The notes under the pieces: generated by a model
The model's input: the letters and a program-made list of their open reading frames with translations, nothing else
Databases searched by the model: none
What the model was told of the DNA's origin: nothing
Program-made: the position numbers and the translations under genes
Source of the DNA: Arthrobacter gallicola
Lineage (GTDB): Bacteria > Actinomycetota > Actinomycetes > Actinomycetales > Micrococcaceae
Length of the DNA: 64,000 nucleotides
Direction: 5' to 3'
Assembly (NCBI RefSeq): GCF_014836775.1
Contig: NZ_JACSQD010000003.1
Location: 226,014-290,013, forward strand
In this document: positions 42,049 through 50,923 of the stretch, in pieces
Numbering within the stretch: the stretch's first letter is position 1
Layout: every line of letters begins with the position of its first letter

Positions 42049-43028
42049 GCTTCCCCCAGCACCGCCCCCGCCGGCTGCGGACCACTGCGGCCATGCGCCG
42101 GATGACCGCCGAATACCGTCTTGACCCCGCTGAACTGGTACTGCCGGCGTTTATCCGTGAAGGCCTGACCGAGCCGAACCCCATCAGCTCCATGCCCGGC
42201 GTTCTCCAGCACACCACCGAAACGCTCAAGCGTGCCGCTGCGGAGGCGGTGGAGCTCGGCGTCGGCGGCATCATGCTCTTTGGCATTCCGGAATCCCGGG
42301 ACGCCACGGGCAGCGCCGGAACCGATCCGGACGGCGTCCTGAACAAGGCGATCGCCGATGTCCGCGCCGAAGTGGGCGATGACCTGGTGATCATGAGCGA
42401 CGTTTGCCTGGACGAATTCACCGACCACGGGCACTGCGGAGTCCTGGACGCCAACGGTGTGGTGGACAATGACACCACCCTGGAAATCTACGGACGCATG
42501 GCCGTTGAGCAGGCCCGCGCGGGCGCCCACGTCCTGGGCCCGTCCGGCATGATGGACGGCCAGGTCGCCGTCATCCGGCAGGCCCTGGACGACGCCGGAT
42601 TCCAGGACGTCTCGATTGTCGCCTACGCCGCCAAGTACGCCTCGGCGTTCTACGGTCCGTTCCGCGAAGCCGTGGATTCCCAGCTCCAGGGTGACCGCCG
42701 CACCTACCAGATGGATGCAGCCAACCGCCGTGAGGCGCTGCTCGAGGTCGAGCTGGACCTTGAAGAGGGCGCTGACATGGTCATGGTGAAGCCTGCCATG
42801 AGCTACCTGGACATCCTGGCCGATGTGGCTGCGATGTCCCCGGTCCCGGTGGCGGCTTACCAGATCTCCGGTGAATACGCGATGATCGAAGCTGCGGCTG
42901 CCAACGACTGGATTGACCGGCGCCGTGCCATTGAAGAATCCGTCCTCGGCATTAAGCGTGCCGGCGCCAACATCATTCTCACGTACTGGGCCGCCGAACT
43001 GGCTGCCTGGCTGAAGGAAAGCAAGTAA
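42045..43028 (+). CDS. hemB: delta-aminolevulinic acid dehydratase (porphobilinogen synthase)
   Basis: Condenses two 5-aminolevulinates to porphobilinogen. The 327 residues contain both Schiff-base lysines, in [10 protein letters not shown] (about 201) and [10 protein letters not shown] (about 254). The metal loop reads [14 protein letters not shown]: the zinc triad C-x-C-x7-C of E. coli is changed to C-x-D-x7-C, so the site may prefer another metal. Start and stop overlap hemD (four bases) and hemL (one base). Confidence 0.94.
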   Translation: MSFPQHRPRRLRTTAAMRRMTAEYRLDPAELVLPAFIREGLTEPNPISSMPGVLQHTTETLKRAAAEAVELGVGGIMLFGIPESRDATGSAGTDPDGVLNKAIADVRAEVGDDLVIMSDVCLDEFTDHGHCGVLDANGVVDNDTTLEIYGRMAVEQARAGAHVLGPSGMMDGQVAVIRQALDDAGFQDVSIVAYAAKYASAFYGPFREAVDSQLQGDRRTYQMDAANRREALLEVELDLEEGADMVMVKPAMSYLDILADVAAMSPVPVAAYQISGEYAMIEAAAANDWIDRRRAIEESVLGIKRAGANIILTYWAAELAAWLKESK

Positions 43029-44344
43029 TGACCCAGACAGTCTCCTCCGAAGAGCTTTACGACCGCGCCCGTGCCCTGATGCCCGGCGGAGTTAACTCAC
43101 CCGTGCGTGCCTTTGGATCCGTAGGCGGTACGCCGCGCTTCCTGGTCTCGGCCAAGGGCCCGTACGTCACGGACTCCGAGGGATGCGAATACGTTGACCT
43201 GGTCTGCTCCTGGGGACCGGCGCTGGTCGGCCACGCCCACCCAGAGGTTCTGGCCGCCGTCCATTCTGCCGTGGACCGGGGCCTGTCCTTCGGCGCCTCG
43301 ACCCCCGCCGAAGCGGACCTGGCCGCCCTGGTCATGGACCGGGTAAAGCCGGTGGAACGGCTTCGTATGGTCTCCACCGGCACCGAAGCGACCATGACGG
43401 CCGTGCGCCTGGCCCGCGGCTTCACCGGCCGCAACCTGGTCATCAAGTTCGCTGGCTGCTACCACGGACACCTCGACGGCCTGCTGGCCTCGGCCGGGTC
43501 CGGCGTCGCCACCCTGGCCCTGCCCGGTTCTGCCGGCGTCACCGAAGCCACCGCCGCGGAAACCCTGGTCCTGCCGTATAACGACATCGCTGCGGTCGAA
43601 GCCGCCTTCGCCGAACACGGCGCAAACATCGCCGCCGTCATCACCGAGGCAGCCCCGGCCAACATGGGCGTCGTCACCCCCGCGGACGGCTTCAACGCCG
43701 CCCTTTCCCGGATCACCACAGCCCACGGCGCGCTGCTGATCCTGGACGAGGTCCTCACCGGCTTCCGCACCTCGCCGGCCGGGTACTGGGGCCTGACCGG
43801 TGCCAACGAAGGCTGGGCACCTGACCTGTACACCTTCGGCAAGGTCATCGGCGGCGGTATGCCGGTGGCAGCCCTGGGTGGCCGGGCCGAGGTCATGGAC
43901 TATCTGGCGCCGCTCGGCCCGGTGTACCAGGCCGGCACCCTCTCCGGTAACCCGATCGCCATGGCCGCCGGCGTCGCCACGCTCAAGGCCGCGACCGCCG
44001 AGGTATACGCGAACATCGATGCCCGTTCGGCCCAGCTGTCCCAGGCCGTCTCCGATGCACTCGCTGCGGAAGGCGTGAACCACAGCATCCAGCGGGCAGG
44101 GAACCTGTTCAGCATCGCCTTCGGCACCGCAGAACACGGTGTGCACAATTACGCTGATGCCCTGGCGCAGGACACGTTCCGGTTCAAGCCGTTCTTCCAT
44201 TCCATGCTCGATTCCGGGGTCTACCTGCCGCCGTCGGTCTTCGAGGCGTGGTTCCTTTCCGGCGCGCACGACGACGCCGCGATGGACCGGATCCTGGCCG
44301 CGCTGCCGGCAGCTGCCAAGGCTGCGGCTGCGGCGAAGCCCTAG
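43028..44344 (+). CDS. hemL: glutamate-1-semialdehyde 2,1-aminomutase
   Basis: Moves the amino group of glutamate-1-semialdehyde to give 5-aminolevulinate, the product needed by HemB. The 438-residue fold-type I PLP enzyme has the catalytic Lys in [13 protein letters not shown] (about 278-284), [11 protein letters not shown] with the cofactor Asp (about 237-247), and the gating segment [15 protein letters not shown]. It is the last gene of the hem operon. Its final codons begin a 20-bp tandem duplication, and a strong hairpin follows. Confidence 0.95.
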   Translation: MTQTVSSEELYDRARALMPGGVNSPVRAFGSVGGTPRFLVSAKGPYVTDSEGCEYVDLVCSWGPALVGHAHPEVLAAVHSAVDRGLSFGASTPAEADLAALVMDRVKPVERLRMVSTGTEATMTAVRLARGFTGRNLVIKFAGCYHGHLDGLLASAGSGVATLALPGSAGVTEATAAETLVLPYNDIAAVEAAFAEHGANIAAVITEAAPANMGVVTPADGFNAALSRITTAHGALLILDEVLTGFRTSPAGYWGLTGANEGWAPDLYTFGKVIGGGMPVAALGGRAEVMDYLAPLGPVYQAGTLSGNPIAMAAGVATLKAATAEVYANIDARSAQLSQAVSDALAAEGVNHSIQRAGNLFSIAFGTAEHGVHNYADALAQDTFRFKPFFHSMLDSGVYLPPSVFEAWFLSGAHDDAAMDRILAALPAAAKAAAAAKP

Positions 44345-44370
44345 GGGCCCCGGCGAAGCCCTAGGAGCCC
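44331..44370. repeat. 20-bp tandem duplication across the hemL stop
   Basis: CGGCGAAGCCCTAGGGGCCC (44331-44350, including the stop) is repeated with one changed base at 44351-44370. The second copy repeats the stop codon region outside the gene. Confidence 0.8.
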
Positions 44371-44385
44371 GCACAGTTCGACACC

Positions 44386-44427
44386 ACGGCCATGGCCAGG
44401 CACCTTCGCGTGCCTGGCCATGGCCGT
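44386..44427. terminator. bidirectional terminator between hemL and the ABC-2 permease
   Basis: A perfect 17-bp inverted repeat (44386-44402 with 44411-44427) around an eight-base loop between convergent genes. There is no T run; length and position support termination. Confidence 0.75.
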
Positions 44428-44462
44428 ATCTGCGCTGTACTGGTGCCCGCGGGAGCCACGGA

Positions 44463-45281
44463 CTAGCCCAGGATGTCCCGCCGGCGCAGGGCGAGAGCAG
44501 CAACGGTTGTGAATACCGCACCTGCAGCGGCCACGAGAGCCAGACCCGGAACGTCGATTCCCTCCGTGAGGGGTGCATTCCGGTAGGCCCAGGAATAGGG
44601 AGAGATGTCCCGGAGCCAGGCAAGGTCGGTGTCCTGATTGGCCAGGGCATTGAGCACGTACCCATATGCCGCCCCTGCCGCTCCGGCGCCCACGGCCAGC
44701 GAACGGCGGCCCGTCAATGCGCCAACGGTCAGGGAGAGGCTGCCGCTGAGATAACCCAGACCCAGCCAGGCTGCTTCGCCTGCCATGAGTTTTCCCGGTT
44801 CCAGGCCGAGTTCGGAAGGCCTATTGAGGATCGTGATGAGCCCCGTGGTGAAGACCGCAAACCACAGCAGGCGGGTGAACAGGCCGAGGGCCGACTCCAG
44901 GACCAACTGCACCCGGCCCACCCCGTGCGACAGGACCAGTTCCAGCTGCCCGGATTCCTCGGCGCCGGCTACCGCCGTCGATCCCCAGGACACGGCAGCG
45001 ACGGTGATGAAGACAAATCCGAGGAGCCCGAAGAACGTTGCCTGGACATAACCCGGCCCGGAGAACATCTCGGCGTACCCGAGGGCCTGGACCAGCTCCG
45101 GCGGAAGCCCTTCGATCAGGTTGCGCATGTCAGCGCTGTTCATGGACGGGTACAGCGGCAGGTACAGCAGCAGCGCTGCGGTCAGCGCCAGGGTCCAGAC
45201 GAGCGTGGCACGCCAGGTATCTGCCACGGAACGCCGAAAGACCGGCAGAGGACGCGGAGCTAAGCCAGTACCCGTGTTCAC
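44463..45281 (-). CDS. ABC-2 type exporter permease
   Basis: A 272-residue integral membrane protein with about six helices, the first at about 25-45 and the last ending in an ALALRRRDILG tail typical of ABC-2 permeases. It pairs with the ATPase encoded just upstream, overlapping it by four bases. It may export a lipid, antibiotic or peptide; the substrate cannot be told. A long loop between helices 1 and 2 (about 45-85) contains LIEGLPPELVQALG. Confidence 0.83.
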   Translation of the reverse strand: MNTGTGLAPRPLPVFRRSVADTWRATLVWTLALTAALLLYLPLYPSMNSADMRNLIEGLPPELVQALGYAEMFSGPGYVQATFFGLLGFVFITVAAVSWGSTAVAGAEESGQLELVLSHGVGRVQLVLESALGLFTRLLWFAVFTTGLITILNRPSELGLEPGKLMAGEAAWLGLGYLSGSLSLTVGALTGRRSLAVGAGAAGAAYGYVLNALANQDTDLAWLRDISPYSWAYRNAPLTEGIDVPGLALVAAAGAVFTTVAALALRRRDILG

Positions 45282-46225
45282 GTCCCAGGCTCCGGTTCCT
45301 CGGTCTGCGGGGCCTCCCAGGGCCTGCCGTAGAGGCTGAGTACGGATTCCTCCAGATCAGGTTCTTCCACTGCGAGGTCCAGGACCTGGTAGCGGGCCAG
45401 CACCTTGATGAAGGGATCCACACCGCCCGCGAGAGTGCCCCGAAGGTGGACGGCATTTCCTTCCCTGGCCGTGACAGTGCCCGTGAAGTGCGCGGAACGT
45501 TCAAGCTGGCCCTGCAGCGTGTCCGGTTCTGTTCCGGCAACGGCGGCGCGGACGTGCCGCAGGTTGTTCAGCCGCAGCGAGGCCACATCGCCCTGCGCGA
45601 CGACCCGCCCCTGGGAGAGCACCGCCACCATATCCGCGGCCTGCTGGATTTCGCTGAGGACGTGTGAACTGAGCAGCACAGTGCGGCCGGCAGCGCGGGC
45701 TTCGTGCACCATTTCAAGGAACTCCCGCTGCACCAGCGGATCGAGGCCGCTGGTGGGCTCGTCCAGAATCAGCAGGTCCGGATTGTGCATAAAAGCCTGG
45801 ACCAGGCCGAGTTTTTGGCGGTTGCCTTTGGAGAGTGTGCCCACCGGCCGCGAAAGATCGAGGCCGAGACGCTCCGCGAGCGAGTCGATGCTTCCGGGCG
45901 GCACCGGTGAGCTGAGGTCAGCGAGGTGGTGCAGCAGGGTCCGGCCGCGGATGCGTCCGCCCAGCCGGAGGTCTCCGGGGATGTAGCCTATCCGCCGGCG
46001 CAGGGCGGGGCCGCCTGAGCGCGGGGATGCTCCGAGGACGGATGCGGTGCCCGCAGTCGGGCGGATAATGTCCAGCAGCATGCGCAGGGTGGTGGTTTTG
46101 CCCGACCCGTTCGGTCCGATCAAACCGAACACGCTGCCGGGCTCGACGGTGAGGTCCAGCGACGCTACGGCAGTGGTGGCCCCGTAGCGCTTGGACAGGG
46201 CATGGGTCTGGATGGCAGCCGGCAT
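45278..46225 (-). CDS. ABC exporter ATP-binding protein
   Basis: A 315-residue ATPase of the CcmA/DrrA/NatA type that powers the ABC-2 permease. Walker A is GPNGSGKTTTLRML (about 37-50), the signature LSKGNRQKLGL, Walker B LLILDEPTSGLDP, and the switch His is in LLSSHVLSE. The last 90 residues after the ATPase are an accessory domain common in such exporters. It is first in a two-gene operon. Multidrug or lipid export is the usual family role and is inference here. Confidence 0.88.
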   Translation of the reverse strand: MPAAIQTHALSKRYGATTAVASLDLTVEPGSVFGLIGPNGSGKTTTLRMLLDIIRPTAGTASVLGASPRSGGPALRRRIGYIPGDLRLGGRIRGRTLLHHLADLSSPVPPGSIDSLAERLGLDLSRPVGTLSKGNRQKLGLVQAFMHNPDLLILDEPTSGLDPLVQREFLEMVHEARAAGRTVLLSSHVLSEIQQAADMVAVLSQGRVVAQGDVASLRLNNLRHVRAAVAGTEPDTLQGQLERSAHFTGTVTAREGNAVHLRGTLAGGVDPFIKVLARYQVLDLAVEEPDLEESVLSLYGRPWEAPQTEEPEPGT

Positions 46226-46316
46226 GCGGATCCCTTCGCGAGGTGCAGGACCGCCATGCTACCGGTGCCGGGGATGTCCCGCGGGCGTCAGCGGGCCCAG
46301 GATGCTTCCGGACGCA

Positions 46317-46357
46317 AAAAAACCATGCCCCGCCACGAGGGCGGGGCATGGTTTTTT
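46317..46357 (-). terminator. rho-independent terminator of the methionine importer operon
   Basis: A perfect 18-bp stem (46317-46334 with 46340-46357) with a five-base loop and six T on the minus strand, 11 bases after metQ. The A run on the other side makes it able to act in both directions. Confidence 0.93.
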
Positions 46358-46368
46358 ACTGGTCAGGC

Positions 46369-47208
46369 TTAGAAAGCGGCGGTGACGTCGCCGTTCGGCC
46401 ACTTCTGCTCAATGAAGGCCTTGACCTCCGCAGAATGCAGCAGTTCGTCGAGCTTCTCGATCCGTGCGTCCTTGCTGCCGGACTTCCAGACAAGCAGGTT
46501 CGCGTACGGGTTGGCATCGAGCGATTCCACCAGAAGCGCGTCATCGGTGTTCAGGCCGGCATCCAGGATGTAGTTGCCGTTGATGATTGCCAGGTCCACG
46601 GTGGGATCCGAAAGATCGTTCACCAGCAGTTCAGCCTGGTTCTCGGAGAAGTCCAGGTTCTTCGGGTTCTGCTCGTCGGTCAGTGCGATGACCGAGGCAT
46701 CCTCACCGATGTCCGTCAGCAGGCCGGCGTCCTCGAGCAGCTTGAGCGCGCGGGCCTGGTTGGACGGGTCATTGGTGATGGCAACGCGGGCGCCCTCAGC
46801 GACGTCGGAAATGTCCTTGTGCTTCTCGCTGAAGATGGCGTACGGCTCGATGTGGATGCCTTCGCCGTGCTCAAAGTCGTAACCCTGGCTTTCGGTCTGG
46901 GCCTCGAGGTAGGACAGGTGCTGGAAGTAATTGGCGTCGATCGAACCGTCGTCCAGCGCAATATTCGGAGTCACGTAGTCATCGAACGGAACAACTTCGA
47001 GTTCCAGGCCAGCGTCCGCAGCGAGGTTCTCCGCCACGTACTCCAGGATGACTGCATGCGGCTGCGGGCTGGCGCCCACAGTCAGTGTGACCGGGTTGGC
47101 GGGATCGAGGCTCTCCACAGCGCTGGAGGAGGATTCAGAACCCCCGCAAGCCGTCAGCGCCAGAGCCGCGGCCACGCCGGTGGCCACGAGTGAAAATGCT
47201 TTCCGCAT
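46369..47208 (-). CDS. metQ: methionine-binding lipoprotein of the ABC importer
   Basis: Substrate-binding subunit (NlpA/MetQ family) that captures methionine outside the membrane. The 279 residues start with a lipoprotein signal ending LALTACGG (Cys near 21). The mature chain has the family marks VTLTVGASPQPHAVILEYV, DDYVTPNIALDDGSIDANYF and VAITNDPSNQARAL. AAAGGAAA lies about ten bases before the ATG. It is the last gene of metN-metI-metQ, 131 bases after metI. Confidence 0.93.
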   Translation of the reverse strand: MRKAFSLVATGVAAALALTACGGSESSSSAVESLDPANPVTLTVGASPQPHAVILEYVAENLAADAGLELEVVPFDDYVTPNIALDDGSIDANYFQHLSYLEAQTESQGYDFEHGEGIHIEPYAIFSEKHKDISDVAEGARVAITNDPSNQARALKLLEDAGLLTDIGEDASVIALTDEQNPKNLDFSENQAELLVNDLSDPTVDLAIINGNYILDAGLNTDDALLVESLDANPYANLLVWKSGSKDARIEKLDELLHSAEVKAFIEQKWPNGDVTAAF

Positions 47209-47339
47209 CGGATGCGTTTCCTTTCGAGTGTCCGGCTGGGGCGAACCCCGGCCGGCTGTTATGCAGCTAGCGGCTACTGGCTGCAGTCCCTTGGTCCGCG
47301 CCGGGCACGGAACAAGGAAGAATCAGGCGGCAGGACGGG

Positions 47340-48161
47340 TCAGACCCGGGACCGGGCGCCGCCGGTGTCTGAAACGCCGTCTGGGACGGCAGCGGGATCC
47401 GTGGCGGCGGGCGGCTGAGGCGCAGCGGCCGGAGCAGCGGGAGCAGCCCCCGGGCGGCGACGGCGCCGGTTGCCTGCCGCGGACCGGTGATCCACCCGCC
47501 GGGCGGCGAAGTCGCCGGCCAGCTGGATGATCTGGACGATGGCCACAATGATCACGATCGTTACGACCATGACGGCGGTGTCGAAACGCTGGACACCGTA
47601 GTTGTAGGCGAGCCGGCCCAGCCCGCCGCCGCCGATAATGCCCGCCATCGCCGAGTACCCGACCAGGGTCACCAGAGTTGTCGTCAGGGCGGCGACCAGA
47701 CCGGGCAGGGATTCCGGCATCAGGACCTTGCGGATGACCTGCATCCGGGTAGACCCCATCACCAGGGCGGCGTCGATCTTGCCGCCGGAGACATCGCGCA
47801 GCGCGGTTTCCACCAGCCGGGCGAAGAACGGAATAGTGCCGATGCTCAGCGGAACACAGGCGGCGAGCGGACCGATCGAGGAACCGGTGACCATCCGCGA
47901 GAACGGAATGAGGATAACCATCAGGATCGCGAACGGGATGGAACGGGTGATGTTCACGATGATGTCGGACAGGATGCGGTTGGTCACCGGCATCGGCCGG
48001 AGCCCGCCCGGGGCACTGGTGTGCAGGAAAATGCCCAGCGGCAGCCCGATCAGCAGGGTGAAGAAACCCGAGACGCCGACCATCAGGAGCGTGTCAGCCA
48101 CTGCCTCGGGAAGCGCTTTGGTGATGCCGGGGTTAGCGGCTAGTTCTTCGAAGAAATTCAT
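47340..48161 (-). CDS. metI: methionine ABC transporter permease
   Basis: Membrane subunit of the methionine importer. The 273 residues have about five helices in the first 215 positions. The ATPase-contact loop is near GSTRMQVIRKVLMPESLPG (about 136-154). The last 50 residues form a Pro/Ala/Arg-rich tail not found in E. coli MetI. The ATG overlaps the metN stop by four bases. Confidence 0.92.
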   Translation of the reverse strand: MNFFEELAANPGITKALPEAVADTLLMVGVSGFFTLLIGLPLGIFLHTSAPGGLRPMPVTNRILSDIIVNITRSIPFAILMVILIPFSRMVTGSSIGPLAACVPLSIGTIPFFARLVETALRDVSGGKIDAALVMGSTRMQVIRKVLMPESLPGLVAALTTTLVTLVGYSAMAGIIGGGGLGRLAYNYGVQRFDTAVMVVTIVIIVAIVQIIQLAGDFAARRVDHRSAAGNRRRRRPGAAPAAPAAAPQPPAATDPAAVPDGVSDTGGARSRV

Positions 48162-49138
48162 GCCGCGACCTCCACTGTGACTCCCTGGGACGCCAGGTAG
48201 GTTTTGACCGCTTCCATGTCCGTGCTCGCATCCAGCTGGACCCGCAGACGGCCGAAGCGCTGACCGGCCAGGGTTTCCACGCTGCCGGCCAGAACGTTGA
48301 CATCGGTATCAAAGCGACGGGTCAGACCGGAGAGGACGGGTTCGGTGGCGTGTTCGCCGACCATCAGCAGATCCACGACCGGGCCGCCGGATACCGGGGG
48401 AGTCGGGGGGAGCGGGATGAGGGCCTTGGCGAGACGGCCGCCCAGGTGGGACGCAACCTCCTGCAGCGGGCCGTGCTCGACGACGCGCCCGGCTTCCAGC
48501 AGGGACACCGAGTCACAGATCCGCTTCACGACATTCATCTCGTGCGTGATGATCAGCACGGTCAGTCCGAGCCGGTTGGACAGCTCCGAAATAAGATCCA
48601 GGATCTCGTCCGTGGTACGTGGATCGAGTGCAGACGTGGGCTCGTCGCAGAGCAGCACGTCCGGGTTGGCAGCCAGTGCGCGGGCAATTCCCACACGCTG
48701 CTTCTGGCCGCCGGAGAGCTGGGCGGGGTAGGCGCCGGCGAACTGGTCCAGACCCACCAGGGCCAGCAGTTCCGCAACCCGTGCCTCAATGTCCTGCTTC
48801 GACGTCCCGGTCAGTTCGAGCGGGTGCGCGATGTTGGCGGCGGCGGTCCGCGAGTCCATCAGGTTGGCGTGCTGGAAAACCATCCCGATCCTGCGGCGGG
48901 CCAGCCGGATCTCAGAGTCCTTGACGTTCGTCAGCTCCCGGCCATCGATCGTGACAGTTCCCGACGTCGGGCGGTCAAGCAGCGTGAGGCAGCGGACCAA
49001 AGTAGATTTCCCGGCACCTGAATGTCCGATGATGCCGTGAATCGAGCCCTTGGGGACGCTCATGCTGACGCCATCCAGGGCAATCACTTCCCGGGCACCC
49101 TGGCGGTAGACCTTGCGCAGGTCGGTAACTGTGATCAT
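48158..49138 (-). CDS. metN: methionine ABC transporter ATP-binding protein
   Basis: ATPase of the MetNIQ importer. The 326 residues show Walker A GHSGAGKSTLVRC (about 38-50), the signature LSGGQKQRVGIARAL, Walker [14 protein letters not shown] and the switch His in IITHEMNVV. Residues about 255-325 are the C-terminal NIL domain, which in E. coli MetN binds methionine and turns transport off. It is first in the operon, preceded by a 190-base leader that may be structured. Confidence 0.93.
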   Translation of the reverse strand: MITVTDLRKVYRQGAREVIALDGVSMSVPKGSIHGIIGHSGAGKSTLVRCLTLLDRPTSGTVTIDGRELTNVKDSEIRLARRRIGMVFQHANLMDSRTAAANIAHPLELTGTSKQDIEARVAELLALVGLDQFAGAYPAQLSGGQKQRVGIARALAANPDVLLCDEPTSALDPRTTDEILDLISELSNRLGLTVLIITHEMNVVKRICDSVSLLEAGRVVEHGPLQEVASHLGGRLAKALIPLPPTPPVSGGPVVDLLMVGEHATEPVLSGLTRRFDTDVNVLAGSVETLAGQRFGRLRVQLDASTDMEAVKTYLASQGVTVEVAA

Positions 49139-49330
49139 TCATCCTCGTGTCTGCGTCGTATGGGACATGCGGGGCAGGCGCAGAGTCTCGCGGCGGCACG
49201 CCGCCGGCCGAACCCTGTGGAGAAGTGCCTGCCATTCGCGTGACACGGGGCGCGCCACCGGCTCTGGAGTCAGTCCGGCCGCGTCCGGGCGCCATCAGCG
49301 CCTGGCACTGCGTCAATCATCTAATGTTAC
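49139..49330 (-). promoter_or_regulatory. leader region of metNIQ
   Basis: The minus strand has TTAGAT (near 49323-49318) as a possible -10 element. The leader then contains AGTGCC and GGCACT about 100 bases apart, which could pair, and a GGCGGC/GCCGCC hairpin near 49190-49205. It does not show the core motifs of the SAM-I or SAM-IV riboswitches that I know, so any methionine sensor role is unproven. Confidence 0.3.
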
Positions 49331-49369
49331 GCGGGTACGTCCCATAGCCGGAAATCCGCTTCGGCCCGG

Positions 49370-50353
49370 TCAGGCAGGGGCGAAGGTGTCCAGGTCAAGC
49401 GCAAGCTGTCCGTCCGGTTCCTCTGCCAGCTGCACTCCGGCAGGAACCGCGGGGCTCTCCGCGGGCAGCGCAAAGAGCGCAGGCTCCGCGAATTCAGCGG
49501 CGGGTGCTGCGGCTGGGGGAGCGGCCTCCGGATCAGGCTGGGCGGACAGAACGGCCGGCACCGCAGTGCTGCCGCCCGGGGTGCCGTCGCTTGGAGCGCT
49601 GCCGCCAGAAGCCGGGACGGGGGCGGGCATCGGGACTGCCGGCGCGGGAGTGAGGATCGAAGCTGCCGGGGCCGGCTTGACGGGCCAGGTGCCGTCAATC
49701 ACCGCTTCCGGATCGCGCCGGCGCAGGTAGGACTGGAAGCTGGCGGCCTGCTCCGCTGCCCACCCGGTCTGGAGGCGGTGCAGGGAAGCGGCATCCTGGG
49801 CCAGCACCGGGTAGGTTCCTGCCATGGCTGCGCCGACGGCAAGGGTGGCCATCACATCCGCGGCGGAAGTGTGGGCATTCTCGAAGGCCACGCCGTAGTG
49901 CTCGGCCATGGCTGTGAGTGTGCGTTTCCCACGCCGGTAGCGGTCCGTCTGCTTGTCCATGATGAAGGGATCGATGACGGGGAAGGGCTCCGGTGCCGCG
50001 AGCCCGAAGCGCTCCGCCTCCCGCGCCAGCACCGTGAAATCGTAGGCTGCGTTGAAGGCGAGTACCGGCACCCCGGACGCGAAGGTGTCCTGCAGCACCC
50101 GGATAATTTCGGCGATGCCCACCTGGGCGGCAATACCGTCTGCCCGAGCGCGTTCGGTGCTGATGCCGTGAATGGCGGCAGCCTCTTCCGGAATATCGAC
50201 CCCGGGGTCGACCAGCCATTCGTGATGCTTGAGTATCGCTCCGCCGGCGTCCACCAGGATGATCGAGGCCGTGACGATCCGTGCCTCATGCGGATCCCGT
50301 CCGGTGGTTTCCAGGTCGAAGGACGCCCGGGGAAGTTCATGCCAGCTCAACAT
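49370..50353 (-). CDS. DnaQ-like 3'-5' exonuclease
   Basis: A 327-residue protein with an N-terminal DEDDh exonuclease domain (about 1-185). Exo I is FDLETTGRDP (about 10-19), Exo II AFNAAYDFTVL (about 95-105), and Exo III HTSAADV (about 155-161, with the H-x4-D pair). The C-terminal 120 residues are Pro/Ala-rich and probably disordered. It may proofread or process DNA ends as an epsilon-like or repair exonuclease. The ATG at 50353 follows TACGTT by seven bases; a longer start at 50422 has no such signal. It is divergent from the ATL gene. Confidence 0.88.
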   Translation of the reverse strand: MLSWHELPRASFDLETTGRDPHEARIVTASIILVDAGGAILKHHEWLVDPGVDIPEEAAAIHGISTERARADGIAAQVGIAEIIRVLQDTFASGVPVLAFNAAYDFTVLAREAERFGLAAPEPFPVIDPFIMDKQTDRYRRGKRTLTAMAEHYGVAFENAHTSAADVMATLAVGAAMAGTYPVLAQDAASLHRLQTGWAAEQAASFQSYLRRRDPEAVIDGTWPVKPAPAASILTPAPAVPMPAPVPASGGSAPSDGTPGGSTAVPAVLSAQPDPEAAPPAAAPAAEFAEPALFALPAESPAVPAGVQLAEEPDGQLALDLDTFAPA

Positions 50354-50360
50354 GTAATCA

Positions 50361-50366
50361 AACGTA
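50361..50366 (-). promoter_or_regulatory. -10 element of the DnaQ-like exonuclease gene
   Basis: The minus strand reads TACGTT seven bases before the ATG. It supports the shorter start of the exonuclease. Confidence 0.45.
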
Positions 50367-50410
50367 CCGGCGGGCACCGACAATTCCGGATTCAGCGCGC
50401 CGGGCGTCGC

Positions 50411-50416
50411 TAGGCT
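50411..50416 (+). promoter_or_regulatory. -10 element of the ATL gene, leaderless type
   Basis: TAGGCT ends six bases before the ATG at 50423, in the TAGGCTGGG context seen at three other genes. Confidence 0.5.
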
Positions 50417-50422
50417 GGGCAT

Positions 50423-50914
50423 ATGCGGGAGGACTATCAGGAAGCCGTGCTGGCGGCAGTGGAGCTTATAGCACCGGGCAAGGTGCTTGCCTACGGAGAC
50501 ATTGCCGAGCTGCTCGGCACCGGCGGACCGCGCCAAGTTGGCGCCGTGCTTGCGCGCAGCGGTTCCGCCGTGCCCTGGTGGCGGGTCATCCGGGCCTCCG
50601 GGGAACCTCCCGCCTGTCACGGCCGGAGCGCCTGGGCACACTATGCAGCCGAAAATACGCCGGTCCGCGGCACGCCCGGCGACGACGGAACGGGCTACCG
50701 GGTCCGAATTGCCGAAGCCCGCTGGCAGCCGTCCGCTGCCGACTGGGAGATCCTTGACGGGCTGCGCCACGGGCTGGAGTCCGGCGGTGCAGTGCAAGCA
50801 TCCAGCGGTGCCCCGGCCGGGGACCGGGACCGCGATCTTTCCGGCGGCCGTTCGGATGCGCAGGGCCGGGGGCGCGGCAGCACCGGATCGGGCAATGTCG
50901 GTGCGGCATGGTGA
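50423..50914 (+). CDS. alkyltransferase-like protein (MGMT fold, no catalytic Cys)
   Basis: A 163-residue protein with the DNA-binding fold of O6-alkylguanine-DNA alkyltransferase: YQEAVLAAVELIAPGKVLAYGDIAELLG (helix pair) and PRQVGAVLARSG. The active motif PCHRV reads PWWRVIRASG (about 50-59), so the acceptor Cys is replaced by Trp. Such ATL proteins bind alkylated guanine and hand the lesion to nucleotide excision repair. About 65 residues of low-complexity tail follow. It is next to AdnA and is leaderless by its promoter. Confidence 0.85.
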   Translation: MREDYQEAVLAAVELIAPGKVLAYGDIAELLGTGGPRQVGAVLARSGSAVPWWRVIRASGEPPACHGRSAWAHYAAENTPVRGTPGDDGTGYRVRIAEARWQPSAADWEILDGLRHGLESGGAVQASSGAPAGDRDRDLSGGRSDAQGRGRGSTGSGNVGAAW

Positions 50915-50923
50915 AGTGGAAGC

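Noticed and set aside
44139..45263. A 374-codon plus-strand frame over the hemL end and ABC-2 permease
   Set aside because: It is antisense to the permease and crosses a strong terminator, with no domain signal.
49139..49330. SAM riboswitch before metN
   Set aside because: The core motifs of SAM-I and SAM-IV that I know are not present; kept only as an uncertain leader.
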